Shown here: positions 1 to 7,910 of the stretch, piece by piece
How the letters are laid out: each line of letters opens with the position of its first letter
Numbering within the stretch: the first letter of the stretch is position 1
Assembly: GCA_041821185.1 (NCBI GenBank)
Contig: JBGUBD010000002.1
Span: forward strand, 186,001 to 250,000
Length of the DNA: 64,000 nucleotides
Reading direction: 5' to 3'
Source: Phycisphaerales bacterium AB-hyl4
GTDB taxonomy: Bacteria; Planctomycetota; Phycisphaerae; Phycisphaerales; Phycisphaeraceae
The notes under the pieces: generated by a model
What the model saw: only the letters and a program-made list of their open reading frames with translations
Told to the model about the DNA's origin: nothing
Database searches by the model: none
Translations under genes and position numbers: made by a program

Positions 1-314
1 GGCCCTTCGGTCGCGTCCGGTTCGTGAAGGCGCACCACTCGGCCGACGGCGCGGAACATGACCTGGCTCTGGCCTGGCAGCATTGCGCGGAACTCGATCT
101 CAGTGCCAGGCTCGACGAGCTCGTCGAGCTCGAATCGCATTCCGCCCATGCTGATGTCGTATATGTGTCCGGTCCAGCGGTAGCGATCATCTCCCACGAG
201 GCGTGCACGCATGAGTGTGTACATGGCGGGCACCTTCAGCCGCGGGTGAAGTCGCTGCTCGGCCATGCGAGGTGTACCGGCGGGGGGCAAAGTGATTGTT
301 GCAGTCGTCATCAT
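1..314 (-). CDS. PilZ domain protein (C-terminus beyond window)
   Basis: The minus-strand frame from 314 runs off the left edge, leaving about 104 residues. It shows the two hallmarks of the PilZ fold that binds cyclic di-GMP: an R-x-x-x-R pair (R21, R25, in EQRLHPRLKV) and a D-x-S-x-x-G motif (D53 to G58, in IYDISMGGMRF). PilZ proteins usually act as cytoplasmic c-di-GMP effectors in motility, secretion or exopolysaccharide control. Two consecutive ATG codons (314 and 311) follow AAGGAG; the second has the better spacing of six bases, so the true start may be 311. No c-di-GMP enzyme is visible in the window, so its partner is unknown. Confidence 0.8.
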   Translation of the reverse strand, partial: MMTTATITLPPAGTPRMAEQRLHPRLKVPAMYTLMRARLVGDDRYRWTGHIYDISMGGMRFELDELVEPGTEIEFRAMLPGQSQVMFRAVGRVVRLHEPDATEG

Positions 315-556
315 GCACTCCTTGTCGGGCCTCGCGATCCCTCTGATCCGCATGGCCAACACGGCAAACATCGACTCGATTGCCCAGTCGGTTTAGATGG
401 AAGAGACGTAAAAATTCACCCAGTTCACATGGTCGGCTTATGCGGCATGACCGATAACGTCTGGAACCTCGTTGTCAGTCTCGTCAACACGCGTAACATT
501 GCTGCTTGTGGGGCAACGTCACGCGAAAAAAACCGCAAACACAGGTTTCGCCTGAA

Positions 557-1672
557 TCACACCGGCCCGAGGGTGATTTCGCTGCGAGTGATGGTGACGT
601 GCATGGCTTGGGTGAGATCGAAGTGTCGCGTACCGCCCGTGCGGTCACGGATGGCGCGGACGATCGGGCTGAGCGTGCGTTTGCCCAGGCGGTCGCGTGG
701 TACGCCGAGCTCGTTGAGCAGTCGGCGAAGCAGTGCGACAAGGACGACGCGCGGCATTAGCCTTGCTTCACCGCGGTCGAGCGTTGCCGAGATGCTGTTG
801 CGATCGACACGCTCGTGGTGTCGGCTCACCTCGGCCTCGATCAGCCGATGCACGTCGCGTGCATGGTCAGCCAGCGACACCGCCATGGTCGATGCATTGC
901 CGCGCATTTCTCGCAGCACGGGAAGCACATCCTGCCGTAGCCGGGCGCGCCATCGCGAGGTGTCCGCATTCGTGTGATCTTCCCGCCATGGTTGGCCGAG
1001 CTGCTTGAGAAAGTCGAGCGTGTTCTCGCGTGTGGCGGCCAGCATCGGACGGATCAGGGCGCAGCTTCGAGTTGGCGATGATGCTGGCGATTCAGCTAAA
1101 TCATGAGTTGAACCTCGCAACTCGAAACGAACATTTCTTCGCCAGGCGATGCCGCGTAAGCCGACGACGCCTGCGCCGCGAAGCAGCCGCATAAGCAGCG
1201 TTTCGAGTTGATCGTCGCTATGGTGGGCGGTGGCGATGAGGTCGGTTTCAAACGCCTCGGCCATGGTGAGCAGGGCGGTGTACCGCTCGCGGCGGGCGCG
1301 GGCTTCGAGGTTTGTGGGTATCGCAGGTTGATTGGCGCCGAAGTTGGCAGAGCTTAGTTGCAGATCCGCGCGGAAGTAGGGCAGGTCGAGTGTGCCTGCA
1401 AGCGACTCAACGAAGACGGCATCTTCCTCGCTGGCCGGGTCGCGGAGGTGATGCTGGACGTGGCCCACGCCGAGTTGGAGGCCAAACCCGCGACGTTCGC
1501 TGAGCAGGGCGAGGGCGCGCAGGAGCGCGACGGAATCCGCCCCGCCGCTGACCGCGACGAGCACGCGGGCTGGCGGTCGAACGCGGCATCGCCGCCGCAG
1601 TGCACGGGCCACTGCCTGTACGAGTGGGTGGCCGATGAGGTTGGGGGGGTCGGCAGGCATTCGGGCGATCAT
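557..1672 (-). CDS. tilS: tRNA(Ile)-lysidine synthase TilS
   Basis: TilS joins lysine to C34 of tRNA-Ile2 using ATP, changing the anticodon from Met to Ile reading. The 371-residue product has the PP-loop SGGADS near its N-terminus, the family signature HHSDDQLETLLMRLLRG, and the later REDHTN ... RWRARLRQDVLP segment that resembles the RNxIR region. The length fits single-domain or short TilS forms. The frame extends upstream to 1861 but the added residues are low-complexity and cover repeat DNA. ATG at 1672 or at 1660 (MPADPP) is preferred, with a G-rich stretch ahead of 1672. It stands alone, divergent from the gene at 1894. Confidence 0.9.
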   Translation of the reverse strand: MIARMPADPPNLIGHPLVQAVARALRRRCRVRPPARVLVAVSGGADSVALLRALALLSERRGFGLQLGVGHVQHHLRDPASEEDAVFVESLAGTLDLPYFRADLQLSSANFGANQPAIPTNLEARARRERYTALLTMAEAFETDLIATAHHSDDQLETLLMRLLRGAGVVGLRGIAWRRNVRFELRGSTHDLAESPASSPTRSCALIRPMLAATRENTLDFLKQLGQPWREDHTNADTSRWRARLRQDVLPVLREMRGNASTMAVSLADHARDVHRLIEAEVSRHHERVDRNSISATLDRGEARLMPRVVLVALLRRLLNELGVPRDRLGKRTLSPIVRAIRDRTGGTRHFDLTQAMHVTITRSEITLGPV

Positions 1673-1710
1673 ATTCCGTCCCGCCCCCCGGTGCAGGAAG
1701 CGTTGGCGGC

Positions 1711-1760
1711 GGTTTATGGTTTTTCGTTTGTGGTTTCCGGTTGGCAGGGCAAACCCTGCC
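1711..1760. repeat. CCAGAAACC-family repeat arm plus GGCAGGG hairpin
   Basis: This sits in the divergent spacer between tilS and the next gene. Bases 1711-1742 are a run of GGTTT, GTTT and TGGTTTCC words, one arm of the repeat family also found at 9341, 14427 and 23183. It is followed by a perfect hairpin, GGCAGGG-CAAA-CCCTGCC (1743-1760), whose sequence recurs in part at 34841. Function is unknown. It would lie in the 5' leader of the tilS transcript. Confidence 0.6.
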
Positions 1761-1893
1761 CTACAGTCAGATGCGATCGTCCTGCGGTTCATGCCATGCT
1801 CGCCAATGCGGTAAACTGGCGGCGCATGGGCGACTTCGCACATAACACGGCCGACCGGCACGCTGTCGCACTTATGCGGCGGGGGGGTGGTCG

Positions 1894-2457
1894 ATGTTGA
1901 TGACGATTTTGGCAGACAGCGCCCGACTGCTGGAGATCCTGCTGCCTGCGGCAGGGGTGACGCTGATCCTCGCGGGCGTGGTCATGTGGGGCCGAAAGCG
2001 TCGCCAGCAGGCGAAGCAGAGCAACCTCAGCCCGCGCGAGCAACTGCACCGCATGAAGGAAGAGCGAGCGGTCCGAGGCGACCTCGAGCAGATCATGGTC
2101 GAAATCGAGCAGCTCGCCAAGCGGATGGGCGCGCAGCTGGACGCGAAATCGATGCGGCTGGAGCGATTGCTCCGCGAGGCCGATGCGAAGATCGCCGAGT
2201 TGGAACGGCAGCCGGTCGGGCAGCCCGCACCGGGTGAGGCCGAGCCCGCCCCGCCGCCGGCGTCGCCCGGCGTGGTTGATGATGAGCCAACGGAGTCACC
2301 GGCGCAGGCACCGTTTGGCACGGTAAATGATGACCGCGAACTGACCGACTCTGTCTATCGTCTGTCCGACGCGGGGCTGACGCCGTTGGAGATCGCCCGC
2401 CAACTCAATGAGCACCAGGGCAAGATCGAACTCGTGCTGGCGTTGCGGCAATCGTAG
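1894..2457 (+). CDS. Membrane-anchored coiled-coil protein of unknown function
   Basis: This is a 187-residue protein with one N-terminal membrane helix (about residues 12-33, LEILLPAAGVTLILAGVVMW) followed by a basic stop-transfer stretch. Next comes a charged heptad-like region (about 45-105) that should form a coiled coil, then a proline/alanine-rich linker, and a conserved-looking C-terminal helix pair (SVYRLSDAGLTPLEIARQL) that resembles a helix-turn-helix. The layout resembles DUF2802/DUF6115-like proteins, but I do not recognise a specific function. It lies 83 bases upstream of dapA on the same strand and may be cotranscribed. Confidence 0.65.
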   Translation: MLMTILADSARLLEILLPAAGVTLILAGVVMWGRKRRQQAKQSNLSPREQLHRMKEERAVRGDLEQIMVEIEQLAKRMGAQLDAKSMRLERLLREADAKIAELERQPVGQPAPGEAEPAPPPASPGVVDDEPTESPAQAPFGTVNDDRELTDSVYRLSDAGLTPLEIARQLNEHQGKIELVLALRQS

Positions 2458-2540
2458 GCGGGGTTGCGTCGGCGACTCGAAACTCGCGACGGAAAACGGT
2501 ACAGTGACCCGCTCGATCGATTTCAAGCGGAGATGAACCG

Positions 2541-3419
2541 ATGTTGCAAGGCGCTTTTACTGCGATGGTCACCCCTTTTCGCGACGGTGGGCTCGACGAG
2601 AGTCAACTGGCGAAGAATGTGGCGTTCCAGATCGAGCAGGGCATCGACGGCCTCGTGCCTGTTGGCACGACCGGCGAGTCGCCTACGCTCAGTCACGACG
2701 AACACCGCCGCGTGGTGGAAAGGACGGTTGAGGCCGCAGCCGGCAAGGTCAAGGTTGTGGCCGGCACGGGTTCGAACGCGACACAGGAAGCGCTTGAGCT
2801 GACCCGCCATGCGAAGCAGGCCGGCGTTGATGCGGCGCTGATGGTCAACCCGTACTACAACAAGCCGTCGCAGGAAGGGCTTTACCGTCATTTCATGACG
2901 GTTGCCGACCAGGTCGATCTGCCCATCGTGCTGTACAACATTCCCGGCCGAACGGCGATCCAACTTACCGCCGAAACGGTCGCCCGCCTCGCACGCCACG
3001 ACAACATCGTTGCAATCAAGGAAGCGACCGGCTCGATGGATATGGCCTCGGAAATCGCCATGCGCTGCGAAGGTCAGCAGATGACCATTCTCTCCGGCGA
3101 CGATTCGCTCACGCTGCCGCTGATGAGCATCGGCGCCAAGGGCGTCATCAGCGTCGTGAGCAACATCCTCCCGGCCAAGGTCAAGGCCATGGTCGACGCG
3201 GCCCTGAAGGGCAACTTCGTCGAAGCACGGCAGCAGCACGCGAAGCTGTTCCCCCTGTTCCGCGGCATGCTGTCGCTGGACGTCAACCCCGTGCCGATCA
3301 AGACCGCCATGCGATTGCTCAGCCAGGACACGGGCGAACTCCGCCTGCCGCTTTGCGAGATGAGCGACGACGCGTCCGCTGCACTGGAAAAAGTGCTCCG
3401 AGAGGCAGCGTTGCTGTAG
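2541..3419 (+). CDS. dapA: 4-hydroxy-tetrahydrodipicolinate synthase
   Basis: DapA condenses pyruvate with aspartate semialdehyde, the first step of the lysine/diaminopimelate branch, in the cytoplasm. The 292-residue length is typical. The catalytic set is intact: T43-T44 in VGTTGES, Y106 in NPYYNKPS, Y132 and R137 in LYNIPGRT, and the Schiff-base lysine K160 in VAIKEATG. GGAG lies upstream of ATG 2541. No other lysine-pathway gene is adjacent. The neighbour at 1894 precedes it on the same strand, and ald faces it from the other side. Confidence 0.97.
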   Translation: MLQGAFTAMVTPFRDGGLDESQLAKNVAFQIEQGIDGLVPVGTTGESPTLSHDEHRRVVERTVEAAAGKVKVVAGTGSNATQEALELTRHAKQAGVDAALMVNPYYNKPSQEGLYRHFMTVADQVDLPIVLYNIPGRTAIQLTAETVARLARHDNIVAIKEATGSMDMASEIAMRCEGQQMTILSGDDSLTLPLMSIGAKGVISVVSNILPAKVKAMVDAALKGNFVEARQQHAKLFPLFRGMLSLDVNPVPIKTAMRLLSQDTGELRLPLCEMSDDASAALEKVLREAALL

Positions 3420-3574
3420 TCGTCTGGTCGTGAAGTTTGTTGGAATCGAAAGTTATTGGCAGAAAAGTGTTCCGTCATGACAACTTCGCCGTGCATGAAG
3501 GCGAGCTTGTCCGCGCGGTGATAGTGATGTGGCCGAGCGCGAGATGATCATGGCTGCCCTCAGCGAAAACATCA

Positions 3575-4675
3575 TCATGCGAGATTGTCGAGCATGTCAT
3601 GTGCCTCGGCCACGGCGTGGTTCGCCAGCTTGCCGTCGCGCATGTTCAGTGCATCGGCGAACGGTTGTTCGGCGCGGAGCAACTTGTCGACGCCGTGCTT
3701 CGCCAGCCGCAAGATGTAAGGCTGTGTGGCGTGGCATAGCGCTTGCGTGCTCGTTCGTCCGACCGCGCCGGGCATGTTGGTGACGCAATAGTGCACGACG
3801 CCGTCGATGACATAGGTTGGCTCGCGATGCGTCGTCGGCCGAGTGGTTTCGACGCACCCGCCTTGGTCGACGCCGACGTCGACAATCACGGCTCCGTTTT
3901 TCATCTGCTTGAGCAGGTCACGGCGAATGAGCATCGGGGCGCGAGCGCCGGGGATGAGCACCGCGCCGATAACCAGGTCGGCCTGCACCGCGTGCTCGGC
4001 AATGGTGTGCGGGTCGGAGTAGGCCGTATACACGTTGGCCGGCATGACCTCGCTGAGATAGCGCAGTCGGTCGAGGTTGACGTCCATGATGGTGACATGA
4101 GCGCCAAGGCCGGCCGCGGCGCGCGCCGCGTTCGTGCCCACCACGCCGCCGCCGAGCACGACCACGTTGCCCGGCTCGACGCCCGGCACGCCGCCGAGCA
4201 GGATGCCGCGCCCCATCTGCGGCTTCTCCAGATATTTCGCGCCCTCCTGCACCGCCATGCGACCCGCCACCTCGCTCATCGGCGTCAGCAGCGGCAGTCG
4301 ACCCTGCGCATCGGTGAGCGTTTCATAGGCCAACGCCGTGATGCCCGCTTCCAGGCATGCCTCGGTCAACGTCTTGCTCGCTGCGAAATGGAAGTACGTA
4401 AACACCACCTGCCCGCGGCGGAGCATGTTCGGCTCATCGCCGACCGGCTCTTTGACCTTCACGATCAACTCGCCTCGTTCGAGCACCTCGCCTGCTTCGT
4501 CGACAAGGCGAGCGCCAGCCGCTTCGTACGCATCGTCTTCATACCCGCTGCCCACGCCCGCGCCGCGCTGCACGAGCACTTCATGCCCCTGCTGAACGAG
4601 CAGTTCCACTCCGACGGGCAACATCGACACCCGATACTCGTCCGGCTTCGTCTCTTTCGGAATGCCGATGATCAT
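3575..4675 (-). CDS. ald: Alanine dehydrogenase
   Basis: Ald interconverts L-alanine and pyruvate plus ammonia with NAD. The 366-residue product has the N-terminal [18 protein letters not shown] segment with substrate-binding R15, the catalytic pair K75 (VKVKEP) and H96 (TYFHFA), and the Rossmann motif VLGGGVVG (residues 173-180) followed by an acidic residue in MDVNLDRL. All features match the alanine dehydrogenase/PNT family, and the length separates it from transhydrogenase alpha subunits. It lies 70 bases downstream of the rdgC-like gene on the same strand, so they may share a transcript. Confidence 0.96.
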   Translation of the reverse strand: MIIGIPKETKPDEYRVSMLPVGVELLVQQGHEVLVQRGAGVGSGYEDDAYEAAGARLVDEAGEVLERGELIVKVKEPVGDEPNMLRRGQVVFTYFHFAASKTLTEACLEAGITALAYETLTDAQGRLPLLTPMSEVAGRMAVQEGAKYLEKPQMGRGILLGGVPGVEPGNVVVLGGGVVGTNAARAAAGLGAHVTIMDVNLDRLRYLSEVMPANVYTAYSDPHTIAEHAVQADLVIGAVLIPGARAPMLIRRDLLKQMKNGAVIVDVGVDQGGCVETTRPTTHREPTYVIDGVVHYCVTNMPGAVGRTSTQALCHATQPYILRLAKHGVDKLLRAEQPFADALNMRDGKLANHAVAEAHDMLDNLA

Positions 4676-4745
4676 GTTGCGCCCTCAAGCGGGGCCGAAG
4701 CATTGTGCAGCTTCGGGTGAGTTACTGGCCATCGCGCTGTTGCCG

Positions 4746-6020
4746 TCAAACGCCCGCCGTCGCCGGCTCGGCCGGCTGCTTCCGCCCCGGTCGCTGCTGT
4801 TTGATCCAGTCGCGGATCGCCTGCCGATCGTTTGCCCACCCGCCGCCGACACGACGTAACAAAAACGCCTGGTACAACGAATCGAGCGTATCCGCCAGCG
4901 AACGCACCAACTCCAGCCGAGCCTCCGTAATCTCGCGCGGGCTTTCCGCCTCCGCGATCTCAGGCAGCGCCGCCGAGCTGACCTGCCAGCGGTCGGCCTG
5001 CAACGACAGCTCCCACTGATGTTCGCCGTCGCTGATGATCAGTCCCGCTTTGCGCGGCCACTTGCCGGTCGCCAACGCTTCGTTCGCTTCACCGAGTCGT
5101 TGCGGCGCATGCCCGCGCAGGCTCTGCTTGCCGCGCACGTCCCAGGCGCAGTCCATGTCCAGCGTCTTGTCCATGGCCGCGAATACTTCGCCCGTGCGTC
5201 CGCCGGGAAACGTGACGCTCACCATGCCCTCGGCCGTCTCGCATTTCCACCAAAGCCAAAGCAGAAATTCGTTGCCAAGGAAGTCTTTGAGGTCGATTGC
5301 CTGCGCCCGCCAGGGGATGCTGGGGATGGTCACATCGCCGACGCCGTCCGCGTCTTCGTGGTCCGCGTGTGCCTCGGCGGGCGGGGGGGTGAACGGCGAT
5401 GGATGCAAGTCTTCCCAGTCGCGAGATCGCCCTTCACTGCGCATCACATGGCCGGCCAACGTGCCGGAACTCATCACCTCCAGCTCAACCGCGAAGCTTC
5501 GCCGGAACAGCGAGGCAAGTTCTTCAACCACCGCATTGCCCGTTGCACCGGCGTACACGACATTCCGCTTCAGGTCCCAGAGCACGGGCACTTGCTTGGA
5601 CCGCCGAAACTTGCCTGCCGCGAGGTCTTCCTGCACCTGGCGGGTGGACAGGTCTTTCGCGTCGCGTTTGTCCGCCTTGCTCGCGAAACCGGAGGGGTTG
5701 TCCGATGCGGCGGCCTGCTCGTTGATCTTGCGGTAGGCCTGCTTCACGTCGGCGGGCACTTTGTGCGTATCCATCCGCATGGCCAGCAGCAGCATCGGCT
5801 CCGCCGGGCTGCCGTAGCCGTTCTTCTCATAGGTGAACTGCGTGTCGAGCAGGTGTTCGCCGGTGATCCAGCCGACTTCGACCTCGTCGGGCGCGCCGAT
5901 CTCCGTCTCCTGGAACTTGTGCTCCTTGAGAATCGAAAGGGCGGTTTCATCTACCGCAGGCGGGGCATCGCCTGTCACGTGGAAACGACAGAAACTCACA
6001 CGGCCGGAGTGGAATGACAT
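4746..6020 (-). CDS. RdgC-like recombination-associated protein
   Basis: The 424-residue protein has the layout of RdgC, a ring-shaped DNA-binding protein that limits RecA activity. An N-terminal region with VGWITGEHLLD is followed by LLLAMRMDTHKVP and a KD..STRQV helix, then a strand-rich segment (VPVLWDLKRNVVYAG), then the FLGNEFLLWLWW motif that I associate with RdgC homologues outside Proteobacteria. It is about 100 residues longer than the E. coli protein, with an acidic, proline-rich insert near residues 205-230. The match is by motif order only, so family membership is likely but not certain. It is upstream of ald. Confidence 0.6.
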   Translation of the reverse strand: MSFHSGRVSFCRFHVTGDAPPAVDETALSILKEHKFQETEIGAPDEVEVGWITGEHLLDTQFTYEKNGYGSPAEPMLLLAMRMDTHKVPADVKQAYRKINEQAAASDNPSGFASKADKRDAKDLSTRQVQEDLAAGKFRRSKQVPVLWDLKRNVVYAGATGNAVVEELASLFRRSFAVELEVMSSGTLAGHVMRSEGRSRDWEDLHPSPFTPPPAEAHADHEDADGVGDVTIPSIPWRAQAIDLKDFLGNEFLLWLWWKCETAEGMVSVTFPGGRTGEVFAAMDKTLDMDCAWDVRGKQSLRGHAPQRLGEANEALATGKWPRKAGLIISDGEHQWELSLQADRWQVSSAALPEIAEAESPREITEARLELVRSLADTLDSLYQAFLLRRVGGGWANDRQAIRDWIKQQRPGRKQPAEPATAGV

Positions 6021-6031
6021 AGGCGGGCATC

Positions 6032-6150
6032 GGGTTTAGGGTTCGCGGGTCAGGGTGCCAGATCCGGGGGGCAGGTCCGGGGGCCAGAGTTGGCGATTGT
6101 ACCGTCGCGGGGCAAGGCACGCGCCGTGTCGGTTGCAGGGGGCAGTGGGG
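6032..6150. other. G-rich leader with potential G-quadruplex
   Basis: The spacer between the rdgC-like gene and cmk contains four GGG runs with short loops (6032-6055; loops of 4, 5 and 3 bases), which meets the canonical quadruplex pattern. Further runs of five to six G follow (6066-6081) and again near 6145-6160. The G strand is the coding strand of cmk, so a structure could form in its mRNA leader as well as in DNA. There is no experimental support. Confidence 0.4.
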
Positions 6151-6222
6151 GGTGTTGCAGGCCGTGGCGGTTGCGAACACGCTCCGCTGCGCTTCACGGC
6201 TAACCTTGCTAAACTTCCACCC

Positions 6223-6909
6223 ATGCAACGGCTGATCGTCACCCTCGATGGCCCGGCAGGGTCGGGCAAGTCTACTGTCGCCCGCATGTTGGCCGACCGA
6301 CTCGGCGTCGAATTTCTCGATACCGGGGCGATGTATCGCGGCCTGACCGCGAAGGCCCTGGACCGCGGCATCAACCCCGCGGAAGAGGGGTACGCAGTGG
6401 TGGGATTGGCGCGTAACTGCGACATACGCTTTGACTTCGGGCACAGCCCGCCGCGGCTTTTCATCGGCTCGCAGGACATGACCGAGCGGTTGCGCGATCA
6501 GCACGTTACGGCACACGTCAGCGATGTGGCCGCGCTGGCGGGCGTACGGCAGGTGCTCGTCGACGCCCAGCGGAAGGTGGGGGCGGAACACCCGCGGCTG
6601 GTGACGGAAGGGCGGGACCAGGGCTCGGTCGTGTTCCCGAACGCGGATGTGAAGTTTTACCTCGACGCGCGAGCGGCGGTGCGGGCTCAACGGCGGGCGG
6701 ACCAAATTCGTGCTTCGGGACGGCATGCCGACCTTGAGGCGATTCGCGATGCGATCGTGGCCCGTGATCACAAGGATTCAACGCGAGCTGACGGACCGTT
6801 GATCTGTCCGGAAGATGCGCAGCGGATCGATACATCGGAGATGACGCTCGATGAGGTGGTCGATCTGCTGGAGCGACGCGTCCGCGAAGCGGTGGAGGCG
6901 ACAGCATGA
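6223..6909 (+). CDS. cmk: Cytidylate kinase
   Basis: Cmk phosphorylates CMP and dCMP with ATP. The product of 228 residues begins with the P-loop LDGPAGSGKSTVARMLA and continues with FLDTGAMYRGLT, the NMP-binding signature of the family. Later it has VTEGRDQGSVVFPNADVKFYL and the LID-like arginines. The open frame extends upstream to 6055 but the added residues look random; ATG 6223 gives the normal family start. The stop codon overlaps the start of the next gene (ATGA at 6906-6909), so cmk and plsC are translationally coupled, as often seen in bacteria. Confidence 0.96.
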   Translation: MQRLIVTLDGPAGSGKSTVARMLADRLGVEFLDTGAMYRGLTAKALDRGINPAEEGYAVVGLARNCDIRFDFGHSPPRLFIGSQDMTERLRDQHVTAHVSDVAALAGVRQVLVDAQRKVGAEHPRLVTEGRDQGSVVFPNADVKFYLDARAAVRAQRRADQIRASGRHADLEAIRDAIVARDHKDSTRADGPLICPEDAQRIDTSEMTLDEVVDLLERRVREAVEATA

Positions 6910-7592
6910 TTCGTGGATTGCGTGCCCGTCAGCCGGGCTCACCACTATGGCGGATTTTTGCCTGGTACGCGATGATGTCGCTGTGCTATGTGTGGTTTTT
7001 CTGCTGCTATCGATTCCGCGCGTGGGGCGTTCGCAACATTCCCGCGACCGGGCCGGTGATGTTCGTCTCGAACCATCAGTCGTTTTACGACCCGATCCTT
7101 GTGGGGCTTGGGGCACACCGTCGGCAGTTTTATGCCTTGGCGCGAGCGAGCCTGTTTCGTAATCGCTTTTTCGCAGTGCTGATCCGCCTGCTCAATGCGA
7201 TCCCCGTCGAGCAGGGGGCCGGCGACACGAAGGCGATGCGGCGGTGCATTGAGGTGCTCAAGCAAGGCCACGCGCTGCTGATCTTTCCCGAAGGCGCACG
7301 CACGCTCTCCGGCAAGACCGAGTCGTTTGAGACAGGGACGATGCTGCTGATCAAGCGGGCGAAGCCGACGATCGTGCCGGTCGCGTTGGATGGGGCGTAC
7401 CACGTCTGGCCGCGGTCGCAGAAGCGGCCCCGCCTGTTCGGGCGGATGGGGGTCATGTACGGCGAGCCGATCCCCGCGGACGAACTGCTGGCAATGAAGC
7501 CTGAGGAGGCGCTGGCCCACCTCCAGCAGACGGTGGAGACCATGCGCCAAGACCTCGCTGGACGCATCGGCACTGCATCGACGGACGAGTAA
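6906..7592 (+). CDS. plsC: 1-acyl-sn-glycerol-3-phosphate acyltransferase
   Basis: PlsC adds the second acyl chain to lysophosphatidic acid at the inner membrane. The 228-residue protein has the catalytic H-x4-D box NHQSFYDP, the FPEGARTLSG motif that binds the glycerol phosphate, and an N-terminal hydrophobic helix (FAWYAMMSLCYVWFFCCY) that could anchor it in the membrane. Its ATG overlaps the cmk stop. The substrate is inferred from the family; related acyltransferases act on other acceptors. Confidence 0.9.
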   Translation: MIRGLRARQPGSPLWRIFAWYAMMSLCYVWFFCCYRFRAWGVRNIPATGPVMFVSNHQSFYDPILVGLGAHRRQFYALARASLFRNRFFAVLIRLLNAIPVEQGAGDTKAMRRCIEVLKQGHALLIFPEGARTLSGKTESFETGTMLLIKRAKPTIVPVALDGAYHVWPRSQKRPRLFGRMGVMYGEPIPADELLAMKPEEALAHLQQTVETMRQDLAGRIGTASTDE

Positions 7593-7638
7593 ATTCTCAA
7601 GCAGGCCATTGCCCCCAAGCTGAGCGATGCCCGCCCCA

Positions 7639-7723
7639 AGCCGAGCCCTGAGCGAGTCCGCGAGCGAAGGGCCGGATCATTCGGAATTTCAAATTGCTGA
7701 TTTCTAATCGCTGATTGGATCGG
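7639..7723 (+). repeat. Composite dispersed repeat, copy 1
   Basis: An 85-base unit starting AGCCGAGCCCTGAGCGAG and running through GCGAGCGAAGGGCCGGATC into AAT-rich words. Copy 2 lies at 19984-20068 in the opposite orientation. I count 75 of 85 matching bases with no gaps. The GC-rich half carries a short GCCCT/AGGGC stem. It fills the gap between plsC and purA and has no plausible coding frame. Confidence 0.8.
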
Positions 7724-7770
7724 CGTCGGGGCCACAATCAGCAATTAGCGATTAGAAATTAGCGATTCAC
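7684..7770. repeat. AAT-rich inverted repeat (AGCAATTAGAAATC family)
   Basis: Two AAT-rich arms, GAATTTCAAATTGCTGATTTC and its approximate reverse near 7735-7770, flank a GC-rich centre (7718-7734). The arms are built from the words GCTGATT, TTTCTAAT, AATCAGC and ATTAGAAA that recur at 16172, 18376, 18799, 19984 and 59580. The left arm overlaps the composite repeat. Together these elements fill the 318-base gap 7593-7910, which otherwise holds only the purA leader. Confidence 0.75.
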
Positions 7771-7910
7771 CTGACCCGGGGCTTCGTCGCTGCGCTTCTC
7801 AGCCCTCGGCTTGACTCGATGTTTCTGTCTGCCCTGCCTCGTGCCGTGGGGCCGCAATATGCTACAATCACGCGTTTGGGATCCGATGCATTTGTCTTCT
7901 TGGAGAACGC

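Noticed and set aside
315..556. Terminator after tilS near the GGTTTTTTT run (526-534 on the complementary strand)
   Set aside because: A T run is present but no stable hairpin precedes it.
7684..7770. AAT-rich repeats considered as a CRISPR array
   Set aside because: The words are short, degenerate and inverted rather than regularly spaced direct repeats, and no cas gene is present.
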